NCBI GenBank assembly: GCA_965204395.1
Contig: OZ241987.1
Location: 1,922,001-1,986,000 of the forward strand
Direction of reading: 5' to 3'
DNA from: Bin87 sp965204395
GTDB taxonomy: Bacteria; Chloroflexota; Dehalococcoidia; Lucifugimonadales; UBA3495
DNA: 64,000 nucleotides
Shown here: one piece after another, positions 39,572 through 47,192 of the stretch
Layout: every line of letters starts with the position of its first letter
Numbering within the stretch: position 1 is the first letter of the stretch
Position numbers and translations under genes: made by a program
Notes under the pieces: model-generated
Told to the model about the DNA's origin: nothing
The model's database searches: none
Seen by the model: only the letters and a program-made list of their open reading frames with translations

Positions 39572-41845
39572 TTACTGCCGCGCCAACGCATCCAGCACCC
39601 GGTCCGGCGTGATCGGCAATCTGGTGAACCGCACCCCGATAGCATCGTACAGTGCGTTGGCAATGGCCGGGCCGACCCCTACCGACGGCACCTCTCCCAA
39701 CGCCTTGGCTCCCATCGGGCCCACGGGATCTACCACGTCGGCAAAGATCGTCGTGATGTTCGGGAAGTCATGGATCGTTGGACTCTTGTGCTCCAGGTAA
39801 CTGCCGTTCAGCGTGATTCCCGTCGGCACGTCCGTGATCAGTTCCTCGCTCAGCGCGAACCCAAGCATCTGGGAGATCGCGCCCTCCACCTGGTTCAGCG
39901 CCGTACGCGGATTGATGATCCGACCGGAGTCGTGGGCCGCCACGTACCGGTTGATCCGCACTCGGCCCGTCGCAGTGTCCACCTCCACCTCGCAGAAGTG
40001 CGCGCCAAAGCTGTTCACGATGTAATCGGTGCTGCCGGGAAACAGCGCCGCCTCCCCACTCAGCGTTTCCGGAGCCACCGCCTGCGCCAACTCCGCATAG
40101 CTGATCCGGCGATCCGGACGGTCGGTCACGAACACCGCTCCGTCGGCTATGGTTAGCTCATCGGCTGAGGCGTCCAGCCGGTCGGCGGCGGCTGGCAGGA
40201 TCCTTGCGCGCAGTTGGTCCGCCGCCCGCAGCACCGCCGTTCCCGTCCCGAACGTCGCCGTTGACCCCGCGGTGATGGCGGCGTTTGGCGTGTCCTCGGT
40301 GTCCGCGAAGTGGGGCAGCACGTCGTCGTATCCCACCGAGAGCGCTTCCGCCGCGATCTGGCACAGCACCGTAACCGCGCCCTCGCCCACGTCGATGACG
40401 CCGCTCACCAGCCGCACCTTGCCGTCGGTGTCTATCGATAACGCTGCCGCCGCTTCGAACCCGACACCGCCACGATAGATCATCATGCTCATCCCGCGTC
40501 CACGCCGAATGAACGGATCCACAGGATCCGAGCGGTCAAGCGGCTCGTGCCAGCCAAACTCGGCGGCGCCCCGTCGCAGGCATTCTTCCAGCCCGTTGCT
40601 GGAAAACGGAATGCCGCCCTCCACCGGCTGGCCGTCCACGATCTCGTCCAGCGGCGTTTCTCGGGTGCCGGCCTGCCCCTCAAGCGGCACGTGGTTCCGC
40701 AATCGAAACGCCAGCGGGTCCATGCCGATTGCCTCAGCAGCACGGTCCATCAGCGTTTCCAGCGCAAAATGACCCTGCGGCGCGCCCAGGGCGCGGTAGC
40801 TGCCCGACACCGGCTTGTTGGTAGCCACCGGCCGCGCGTCGAATCGCACGTTGGGGCACCGGTACAGGTAGAGCATCCCCTGCCCCGTCCGTCGCGCCAC
40901 GTTCGGGGCGGTCGCCTGGTACGCCCCGGAATCCAGGATGGCGTCCCCATGTATCGCCGTGATGTCCCCGTCGCGCGTAACGCCGATCCGGAGATTGATG
41001 CGCCCGCCGTGCCGCGTGCGCCCTGCGACAAATTCCTCTTCGCGGGAATACTCGATGCGAACCGGGCGGCCCGCCCGACGCGACAGCATCGCCGCCAGCA
41101 CCGCAATCCGGCTCTCGTCCTTGTTGCCGTACCCGCCGCCCATGTTCGGCCCGATCACCCGCACCTGCCGGGCGTCAACACCCAGCACGCTCGCCAACGC
41201 CATCCGGTCCACGTGGACGCCGCGAGTCGATTTCCACACCGTGAGTTGGTCGCCGTCCCACGCCGCCAGCGCGGCTCGCGGTTCGAGCGGCGTCGCCGAG
41301 TGCGTCGGCAGGTGGTAGGTTTCCTCCAGGATGATGTCAGCGGCCGCAAACCCGGCGTCAATGTCCCCGCGCTGCAGCTCCAGCGGCTCCGGGATGGCCA
41401 GGTTGCCCCCGTCGTGAATTTGGGGCGCGTCCGGTTCCAGCGCGGCCACCGGGTCCATAACGAAAGGCAGCAGTTCGTACTCCACCCGCACCAGCGCGGC
41501 CGCGCGTCGGGCCGTGTCCAGATCGTCGGCGGCCACCGCAGCCACCTCATCGCCGGCGAACCTGACCCGCGTGTCCAATACCGGCATGTCGGGCGCCAAC
41601 CGCGTTGCCGGCGAGTCGGCCGGCGTGACCGCCGCATGCACTCCGGGCAAGGCCAATGCATCTGAGGTGTCCACGCTCAGCACGTTCGCGTGCGGATGCG
41701 GGCTGCGCACGATGATGCCGTGCAGCATCCCCGGCAGCGAGATGTCCGCCGAATAGACGGCCGACCCGTTCAGCTTATCCGGCAACTCCCGCCGCGGCGC
41801 GCTGTGCCCCACGGTGTTGTAGGGAGTTGGAACGGTCGTGGTCAT
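39572..41845 (-). CDS. Molybdenum hydroxylase large (molybdopterin-binding) subunit
   Basis: About 757 residues of the CoxL/XdhA family. The N-terminal domain runs from HSAPRRELPDKLNGSAVYSA. The cofactor domain has GPNMGGGYGNKDESRIAVLA, GSYRALGAPQGHFALETLMD and GTRETPLDEI. The C-terminal VDPVGPMGAKALGEVPSVGV has the G-x-K-x-x-G-E catalytic Glu segment. The substrate could be a purine, aldehyde, nicotinate-like or aromatic acyl-CoA. ATG 41845 is used; GTG 41863 is possible. Small and medium subunit genes lie at 43173 and 37929 but are not contiguous. Confidence 0.92.
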   Translation of the reverse strand: MTTTVPTPYNTVGHSAPRRELPDKLNGSAVYSADISLPGMLHGIIVRSPHPHANVLSVDTSDALALPGVHAAVTPADSPATRLAPDMPVLDTRVRFAGDEVAAVAADDLDTARRAAALVRVEYELLPFVMDPVAALEPDAPQIHDGGNLAIPEPLELQRGDIDAGFAAADIILEETYHLPTHSATPLEPRAALAAWDGDQLTVWKSTRGVHVDRMALASVLGVDARQVRVIGPNMGGGYGNKDESRIAVLAAMLSRRAGRPVRIEYSREEEFVAGRTRHGGRINLRIGVTRDGDITAIHGDAILDSGAYQATAPNVARRTGQGMLYLYRCPNVRFDARPVATNKPVSGSYRALGAPQGHFALETLMDRAAEAIGMDPLAFRLRNHVPLEGQAGTRETPLDEIVDGQPVEGGIPFSSNGLEECLRRGAAEFGWHEPLDRSDPVDPFIRRGRGMSMMIYRGGVGFEAAAALSIDTDGKVRLVSGVIDVGEGAVTVLCQIAAEALSVGYDDVLPHFADTEDTPNAAITAGSTATFGTGTAVLRAADQLRARILPAAADRLDASADELTIADGAVFVTDRPDRRISYAELAQAVAPETLSGEAALFPGSTDYIVNSFGAHFCEVEVDTATGRVRINRYVAAHDSGRIINPRTALNQVEGAISQMLGFALSEELITDVPTGITLNGSYLEHKSPTIHDFPNITTIFADVVDPVGPMGAKALGEVPSVGVGPAIANALYDAIGVRFTRLPITPDRVLDALARQ

Positions 41846-41963
41846 GCCGGCGATGGTAACCACCGCCCCGGTTCGCCGTCAATGATTGCTATTGATCAAA
41901 TCGTGCTTACCCGCGCCGGTATGCCGTCGCCAGGACGCACCAGGGGATCGGAAGGCAAACTTG

Positions 41964-42506
41964 TTAGGCAGATTGGCCCTGGAACTGGGAAGGTATTGAT
42001 TCTGTGGCCGGGGTTTTCAATTCTTCAATGATGAGCTGGCAGATTCTCGTTGCAGGCTTCAACCGACACAAAAACGGTCCCAAGTTCGCAATTTCCAGGC
42101 GGATTTCTCCTTCAAAGTCCGCATGGATGGTAGGTGCGGTCTGGTGCACCGACAGTCCGAATCTTGCGATTGAGCTTTTGCCCTCCACTCTGGCCGCAAG
42201 ATTCCTCGGAAATCTCACGCTTTCCATGGTCCAGCCCAGCACGAATTCACCTGCGTTTAACTCCAGATATCCGTCTTGCTCAATCTCTACTATCGTCCCG
42301 CGTTGCCTAGCTATTTGCTCTGCTTGAGACTCGCCAATGGTCACGATAATTCCGGAACCTGCGTTGGAATTGGCAAATGTCGTGAATTGGTTCCCCAGCC
42401 GGAGGTCAACGGCGGAAGTGTCGAACATCCCGCTCTCGGGCGCAGGGCTGATCTCCAATACCCCCTCGTCCAGGGCAGTCACGATGTTCTGCTTGCTGTA
42501 GATCAT
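41964..42506 (-). CDS. dCTP deaminase / dUTPase-fold protein
   Basis: A 180-residue protein of the dCTP deaminase family. DTSAVDLRLGNQFTTF, FVLGWTMESVRFPRNLAARV, EGKSSIARFGLSVHQTAPTI and HADFEGEIRLEIANLGPF match Dcd, including the Ser, Arg and catalytic Glu positions. It converts dCTP to dUTP or removes nucleotides during phage infection. ATG 42506 overlaps the stop of the 108-residue gene upstream (TGATG), so the two are coupled. Low GC and position inside a split metabolic cluster suggest acquisition. Confidence 0.82.
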   Translation of the reverse strand: MIYSKQNIVTALDEGVLEISPAPESGMFDTSAVDLRLGNQFTTFANSNAGSGIIVTIGESQAEQIARQRGTIVEIEQDGYLELNAGEFVLGWTMESVRFPRNLAARVEGKSSIARFGLSVHQTAPTIHADFEGEIRLEIANLGPFLCRLKPATRICQLIIEELKTPATESIPSQFQGQSA

Positions 42507-42832
42507 CACCACCACCCATGGATCACGGTCGTCTCTTGGTCGACCGTCGGCACACGCAGCACTTTGGTGGACTCCAGGGTCTCGTCAGGGATGTGGATTT
42601 CCCAGTCCCCGTTGTCAAAATCACCGACTATCATGGCTTTGAGCCATTTTCTGTCGATATTGACGGAATGTCTGGGCATCCAACCGTGAAAATCCTTCCC
42701 ACCTAATGAGAATGTCACCTCAGTTTCGGTGGGAAACAATTTGCTGACTTCCGCTTGTTGCACAATAATTCTAACCTTTTCGATTTCTGACCGATTAATA
42801 GGTAGTTCGTACCGCACGTAATTGCCCGTCAT
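42506..42832 (-). CDS. Uncharacterised 108-aa protein coupled to the dCTP deaminase
   Basis: It begins MTGNYVRYELPINRSEIEKV and ends TTVIHGWW. A mix of strands and helices with GGKDFHGWMPRHSVNIDRKW in the middle; no motif is recognised. Translational coupling with the deaminase gene implies joint function. The start is well placed at 42832. Relatives are unknown to me. Confidence 0.6.
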   Translation of the reverse strand: MTGNYVRYELPINRSEIEKVRIIVQQAEVSKLFPTETEVTFSLGGKDFHGWMPRHSVNIDRKWLKAMIVGDFDNGDWEIHIPDETLESTKVLRVPTVDQETTVIHGWW

Positions 42833-42911
42833 AGCACTCTTCCTGGAAAAATAATTTTAAAGGATATTAGCGAGAATAGCATAACGCTGTCAACGACCGC
42901 TGGTCACCAAC

Positions 42912-43118
42912 CAGGGCAATCGCATTTGGAATTTACAGACTCGTCACTCCGGCGAAAGCCGGAGTCCAGAGGCCGCAGGATGAAGACAACGGTTGCGAAA
43001 CAGCCGATTTCAGGCACTGGATACCGGCACGCCGGAGGCGCATCTGCGACTTTCGCCGGTATGACGGTGGCCGGGAGGGCCGGACCAAAGTGCCAAAGGT
43101 CGAAATGCGATTGCCCTG
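42912..43118. mobile_element. MITE family D, copy 3 (207 bp) with perfect 10-bp target duplication
   Basis: The element starts CAGGGCAATCGCATTTGGAA and ends CGAAATGCGATTGCCCTG. The flanks are identical, GGTCACCAAC at 42902-42911 and 43119-43128. It is 22 bases longer than the other copies because of an extra segment inside the second hairpin (around 43030-43052). This youngest-looking copy lies between the deaminase pair and the small subunit gene. Confidence 0.92.
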
Positions 43119-43172
43119 GGTCACCAACCCCTCCTTGCCCACACCCACCCCCTGCGGTACGATTCGCCCACC

Positions 43173-43652
43173 ATGACGAACCCACACACCGTCGACATTA
43201 CCCTCACCGTCAACGGCGCCAATCACACCCTATCCGTTCAGCACCACTGGTCCCTGCTGGACGTACTGCGCGATTCCCTGGGCCTAACCGGAGCCAAGCG
43301 TGGCTGCGACCGTGGCGAGTGCGGATCCTGCACCGTTCTATTGGATGGCACGCCCGTCAACGCCTGCCAAATCGTCGCCATCCGCGCCTCCGGACGCGAC
43401 GTGCTCACGGTGGAGGGCCTCGCGCCGGCCGGTGAACTCTCCCCACTGCAACAGGCGTTCCTCGACGAGGACGGCGGGCAATGCGGCTTCTGCACTCCCG
43501 GCTTCGTCATGTCCGCCCGCGCTCTGCTAGATGCCAACCCCGATCCATCCGACGCGGACATCAGGGAAGCCCTCTCCGGCAACCTTTGCCGCTGCAACGC
43601 CTACGGCCGCATCTTGGCTTCCGTTCGCACCGCAGCCCAACGCCGCGCCTAG
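43173..43652 (+). CDS. Molybdenum hydroxylase small [2Fe-2S] subunit
   Basis: A 159-residue CoxS/XdhC-type protein. The ferredoxin domain has CDRGECGSCTVLLDGTPVNAC for the first cluster. The helical domain has QCGFCTPGFVMSARALLDAN and LSGNLCRCNAY for the second. It passes electrons from the molybdenum centre to FAD. It is encoded on the opposite strand to its two partners and separated from the large subunit by the deaminase pair and a MITE. Confidence 0.94.
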   Translation: MTNPHTVDITLTVNGANHTLSVQHHWSLLDVLRDSLGLTGAKRGCDRGECGSCTVLLDGTPVNACQIVAIRASGRDVLTVEGLAPAGELSPLQQAFLDEDGGQCGFCTPGFVMSARALLDANPDPSDADIREALSGNLCRCNAYGRILASVRTAAQRRA

Positions 43653-43653
43653 T

Positions 43654-43683
43654 TTGACACCCGTAATCGGCTACGCATACACT
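43654..43683 (+). promoter_or_regulatory. Promoter of the DUF3500 gene
   Basis: TTGACA (43654-43659), an 18-base spacer and TACACT (43678-43683). It lies immediately after the small-subunit stop, so the DUF3500 gene has its own start point. Confidence 0.55.
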
Positions 43684-43733
43684 GTCGCCGATTTTAAGCA
43701 TACCCTTTGCGATCCCCCACGGAGGTCCAGTAG

Positions 43734-44747
43734 ATGACCACGCCACAAACGCATGACCATGACCATCCTCACACCCACCCGCAGGCCGCATCCGAAATGC
43801 GCGGCGCGGCCCTGGCGCTGCTGAATACTCTCGACGCCAGCCAGAAGTCGGCCATCAGCTTCAGTTACCACGACGGCGAGCGGATTTTCTGGTACTACCC
43901 GCCCATGAACCGCCACGGCCTGCTGCTCCGCGATATGAACGAAGAGCAGCGCAAACTCGCCTACGCACTCATGGCTACCGGACTCACCGAAGACTCCAAC
44001 CGCAAGGCCCAGCTGATCATCGACCATGAATCCGTCCTCGGCCCGCTGGAACAGGAACGCGGCCTCATTACCTTCGTTCGCGACCCGCTGCTGTATTCCT
44101 GGACCATATTCGGCGACCCGGCCAACGATGCCGAGCCGTGGGGCTGGCGCGTGGAGGGCCACCACGTCTCTCTCCACTACAGCGTCTGGGCCGACCGCGT
44201 CCTGTCCATGACCCCCTTCTTCTTCGGCGCAAACCCCGCCGAGGTGCCCAAGGGACCCAAGCAGGGCCTCCGCATCCTGGGCGACAGCCAGGACATCGCC
44301 CTGGAACTCATGGAAAGCCTCGATTCCGGCCAGCAGAGCCGCGCCGTCATCTACGACGAGGCCCCGGCCGACATCATCACCTTCAACTCCTCCCGCGCGT
44401 CCCTGCCCAAGGAGGAGGGACTGCCCGCCACCGCCATGTCCGGCACGCAACGCGAAATGCTGATGACCCTGTCCAGCGAGTACGTCACCCGCATCCGCGC
44501 CGACCTTGCCGAGGAGAAGCTCACCGCCCTGCGCGAGGGCGGCCTGGAGAAAATCCACTTGGCCTGGGGCGGCCCGGTTGACCGCGCGCAGCCCCACTAC
44601 TACCGGCTGCACGGCGGCGACTTCGTCGTCGAGTACGACAACCGGCAGAACGGGGCGAACCACATCCACTCCGTCCTCCGCGACGTCAACAACGACTTCG
44701 CCGCCGACGTAATGCGCGACCACCTGCTCATGTACCACGTGCTGTAG
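43734..44747 (+). CDS. DUF3500 domain protein
   Basis: A 337-residue protein of the DUF3500 family: ALLNTLDASQKSAISFSYHD, YDERIFWYYPP-type segment, WGWRVEGHHVSLHYSV and IHLAWGGPVDRAQPHYYRLH, ending NGANHIHSVLRDVNNDFAAD. The N-terminus is rich in His and Asp (HDHDHPHTHP) and might bind metal. Some family members carry signal peptides; this one does not. The biochemical role is unknown. GGAGG lies nine bases before ATG 43734. Confidence 0.88.
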   Translation: MTTPQTHDHDHPHTHPQAASEMRGAALALLNTLDASQKSAISFSYHDGERIFWYYPPMNRHGLLLRDMNEEQRKLAYALMATGLTEDSNRKAQLIIDHESVLGPLEQERGLITFVRDPLLYSWTIFGDPANDAEPWGWRVEGHHVSLHYSVWADRVLSMTPFFFGANPAEVPKGPKQGLRILGDSQDIALELMESLDSGQQSRAVIYDEAPADIITFNSSRASLPKEEGLPATAMSGTQREMLMTLSSEYVTRIRADLAEEKLTALREGGLEKIHLAWGGPVDRAQPHYYRLHGGDFVVEYDNRQNGANHIHSVLRDVNNDFAADVMRDHLLMYHVL

Positions 44748-44777
44748 CATTAACAGGATCATTGCCATGCGCGTTTT

Positions 44778-44802
44778 GGGGAGCGGCGTTAAACCGCTCC
44801 CC
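44778..44802 (+). terminator. Terminator hairpin after the DUF3500 gene
   Basis: GGGGAGCGG (44778-44786) pairs with CCGCTCCCC (44794-44802) around CGTTAAA. A near-copy lies at 45483-45503, so it is also a small repeat family. Confidence 0.6.
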
Positions 44803-44813
44803 ATATCAATGTG

Positions 44814-45110
44814 ATGATGAATACGGAAATCCACGCCACCAATACCTACACCCGTTGGTTTAGCAGATTACGCGACCGGGAGGCGAAAAGGATAATAGAC
44901 ATGCGTATAGCCAGGCTGGCTGGCGGCAATCCGGGCGATGTCGGGCCGGTCGGTGAAGGCGTATCCGAGCTGCGCATCAACTACGGGCCAGGCTACCGGG
45001 TGTATTATGTGCAACAGGGCCAACATGTGATCGTCCTGCTGGCCGGCGGCGACAAGGATATGCAAGACAGAGACATCGCTCGGGCGCGCCGTCTGGCCCG
45101 CGAACTCTAA
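44814..45110 (+). CDS. RelE/HigB-like addiction-module killer protein
   Basis: A 98-residue RelE-superfamily toxin: YTRWFSRLRDREAKRIIDMR, IARLAGGNPGDVGPVGEGVS, ELRINYGPGYRVYYVQQGQH and VIVLLAGGDKDMQDRDI. These are the standard positions of the family, including the basic patch and the GPGYRVY strand. It probably cleaves mRNA on ribosomes. The partner gene begins 15 bases downstream. Start could be GTG 44811, ATG 44814 or ATG 44817. Confidence 0.85.
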   Translation: MMNTEIHATNTYTRWFSRLRDREAKRIIDMRIARLAGGNPGDVGPVGEGVSELRINYGPGYRVYYVQQGQHVIVLLAGGDKDMQDRDIARARRLAREL

Positions 45111-45124
45111 CGGGAGAATCCAGC

Positions 45125-45442
45125 ATGGCCAAAACAAAAACCCACCCGTGGGACCCGGCGGACCATATCGTGGACGGCGAGCACGTGCTCGTGTACCTCA
45201 AGACGGTTACTCCGGACGAATACGATCCGGTCGTTACGCCGTTTTTTCTGGACTGCATCGCCCGCTCCAAGGGTGTGGCCGAGATTACCGGCTTGGTTTG
45301 CCACGAAGCCGGCGACGGAAACCGCTCCATAACGATCACTACCATCAGCGGGGCTGAGGCAACTATAGCCATCGCTCCCGAAGTGGATGTGGACAGCATC
45401 CGCAGGGCCCTCACTCCGGCGCCCACGCCTACTTCGCCCTGA
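45125..45442 (+). CDS. Antitoxin partner with N-terminal antidote motif but no usual HTH
   Basis: A 105-residue protein. The first 52 residues, MAKTKTHPWDPADHIVDGEH through LDCIARSKG, follow the common addiction-module antidote, which wraps the RelE-type toxin. In typical antidotes a helix-turn-helix follows at this point. Here the remainder (VAEITGLVCHEAGDGNRSIT, ITTISGAEATIAIAPEVDVD) looks beta-rich and different. Either the DNA-binding domain was exchanged or the protein neutralises without autoregulation. Confidence 0.7.
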   Translation: MAKTKTHPWDPADHIVDGEHVLVYLKTVTPDEYDPVVTPFFLDCIARSKGVAEITGLVCHEAGDGNRSITITTISGAEATIAIAPEVDVDSIRRALTPAPTPTSP

Positions 45443-45482
45443 ACCCGTCAGTTTCCCGTCGAAAATTTGACACAACGTTGGG

Positions 45483-45503
45483 GGAGCGGATTTACGCCGC
45501 TCC
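45483..45503 (+). terminator. Hairpin terminator after the RelE pair
   Basis: GGAGCGG (45483-45489) pairs with CCGCTCC (45497-45503), followed by TCTCCCATTTT. Its sequence and loop resemble the hairpin at 44778-44802. Confidence 0.55.
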
Positions 45504-45552
45504 TCTCCCATTTTGCGATAATGCCCGCCGATAACTGATCGGCGGTGTCATC

Positions 45553-46908
45553 ATGGAAGCCCACGAAATCCTCAAACTCGCCCGCGATGCCGGCATCAAG
45601 CTGGTCATGTTCGCCTACTGCGACAACAGCGGCATCATCCGCGGCAAAGCCACCCACGTCTCCGGCCTCGAACGCCGCCTCACGTCGGGCATCGGCGTCA
45701 CCACCGCCATGCAGGTCATGGGCGACATGGATCGCCTGCAGGTGATGGACGGCATGGGACCCGTCGGCGAGTTTCGCATGGTGCCCGACCTCGATACCTT
45801 CACCATACTGCCCTACGCTCCCAGCCGCGCCCTCGTCCTGGTGGACATGATCACCATGGACCAAAAACCCTGGGACGCATGCCCACGCCACTTCCTCAAG
45901 CGGATGCTGGCGAAGGCAGCCTCCATGGGCATCACCTTTCAAGCCGCGTTCGAACCCGAATGGTACCTGGCCCGCCGCGACGGCGACTCATTCGTCCCCA
46001 TGGACGAGAGCCTGGACAACTCCACCCTCGGCGCATCCATGGCCCGCGAGGTCGTTGACGACGTGGTGGACGCGCTGGAAGCCCAGGGCCTGCAACTGGA
46101 GCAGTACCACACTGAGGTCGGCCACGGTCAGCAGGAACTCAGCATCACCCACGCCGATGCCCTCCGCGCCGCTGACAACCACATCATCTATCGCGAAACG
46201 GTGCGCAACGTCGCCTTGCAGCACGACTGGCTCGCGTCCTTCGCCCCCAAGCCGTTCCCCGACCAGGCCGGCAACGGCAACCATACCCACATCAGTGCGT
46301 GGGACACCGCCGGCGAGCGCAACCTGTTCTACGACCCCGACGACCTGATGCAACTCAGCCAACTGGCCTACCAATTCATCGCCGGAATCATGGAACACCT
46401 CCCGGGTTTGACCGCCTTGACGTCCCCCAGCATGAACAGCTACCGCCGCATCTCGCCCGGCTCGTGGAGCACCGCCTACATCTGCTATGGGCCCGATAAC
46501 CGTGAGGCTGCGCTGCGTGTGCCCTCCCGCTTCTGGGGCTCCGAGATGGCGTCCACCAACCTGGAATTTCGCCCCACCGATTCCAGCTCCAACCCCTACA
46601 TCGCCCTGGGCGCGATCATCGCCGCTGGCCTGGACGGTATCCAGCGTGGCTTGACCCCTGCCGAGGGCCTGTGCATCGACGTGGACCCGGCCCGGCTCAC
46701 TCCCGACGAGTTGGCGGCGCGCGGCATCAAGCGCCTCCCGTCAACTCTGCTCGACGCCATCCATGCGCTGGAGGCCGACACCACCCTGACCGATGCCATG
46801 GGGCCCCTGCTGGCCGACGCATACCTCACGGTGCGAAAAGCGGACTGGGAACTCTTTTCCCAGCACGACGCCGACTTTGAAATCCGCCATCACTTCTACA
46901 AATACTGA
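45553..46908 (+). CDS. Glutamine synthetase family protein
   Basis: A 451-residue GS-like ligase. The beta-Grasp N-domain has IKLVMFAYCDNSGIIRGKAT. The catalytic domain has AAFEPEWYLARR, EVGHGQQELSITHADALRAA, FPDQAGNGNHTHISAWD and the closing LEFRPTDSSSNPYIALGAII. The sequence differs from GlnA types I-III and is nearer to gamma-glutamylamide or glutamine synthetase-like proteins, so glutamine formation is not certain. Single gene with glyA next downstream. Confidence 0.88.
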   Translation: MEAHEILKLARDAGIKLVMFAYCDNSGIIRGKATHVSGLERRLTSGIGVTTAMQVMGDMDRLQVMDGMGPVGEFRMVPDLDTFTILPYAPSRALVLVDMITMDQKPWDACPRHFLKRMLAKAASMGITFQAAFEPEWYLARRDGDSFVPMDESLDNSTLGASMAREVVDDVVDALEAQGLQLEQYHTEVGHGQQELSITHADALRAADNHIIYRETVRNVALQHDWLASFAPKPFPDQAGNGNHTHISAWDTAGERNLFYDPDDLMQLSQLAYQFIAGIMEHLPGLTALTSPSMNSYRRISPGSWSTAYICYGPDNREAALRVPSRFWGSEMASTNLEFRPTDSSSNPYIALGAIIAAGLDGIQRGLTPAEGLCIDVDPARLTPDELAARGIKRLPSTLLDAIHALEADTTLTDAMGPLLADAYLTVRKADWELFSQHDADFEIRHHFYKY

Positions 46909-47192
46909 ACGCCATCGGCAGGTATCGCGTCGATTTGTTATCATATATCTACGCATTCCCGCCCGGCAGGGCCCATCGGCCAGCCTCGATACATCGCCGC
47001 CACCCCTGACCACCATCCCGAATGTTCCGCGAAAGTCGTAGACGCGCCTATGGCGTGCGGGAAACTCAGAAAACCTCTGAGACGGCGGACATCGAGGGTC
47101 TGCGTTCCCAAGCGTAGGAATATCACAACCAGGACACCCGAACGCCCTGCCACGCCCGTAAAACAACCGATCCAATACAGGAGCAACCCAAT
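46909..47192 (+). promoter_or_regulatory. glyA leader region with two hairpins
   Basis: 284 bases without a gene. Two local hairpins are visible: ACGCGCC and GGCGTGC around TAT (about 47040-47056), and CTCAG with CTGAG around AAAACCT (about 47066-47082). They could belong to a leader element, since glyA is riboswitch-controlled in some bacteria, but I could not match any known riboswitch consensus. Confidence 0.3.
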
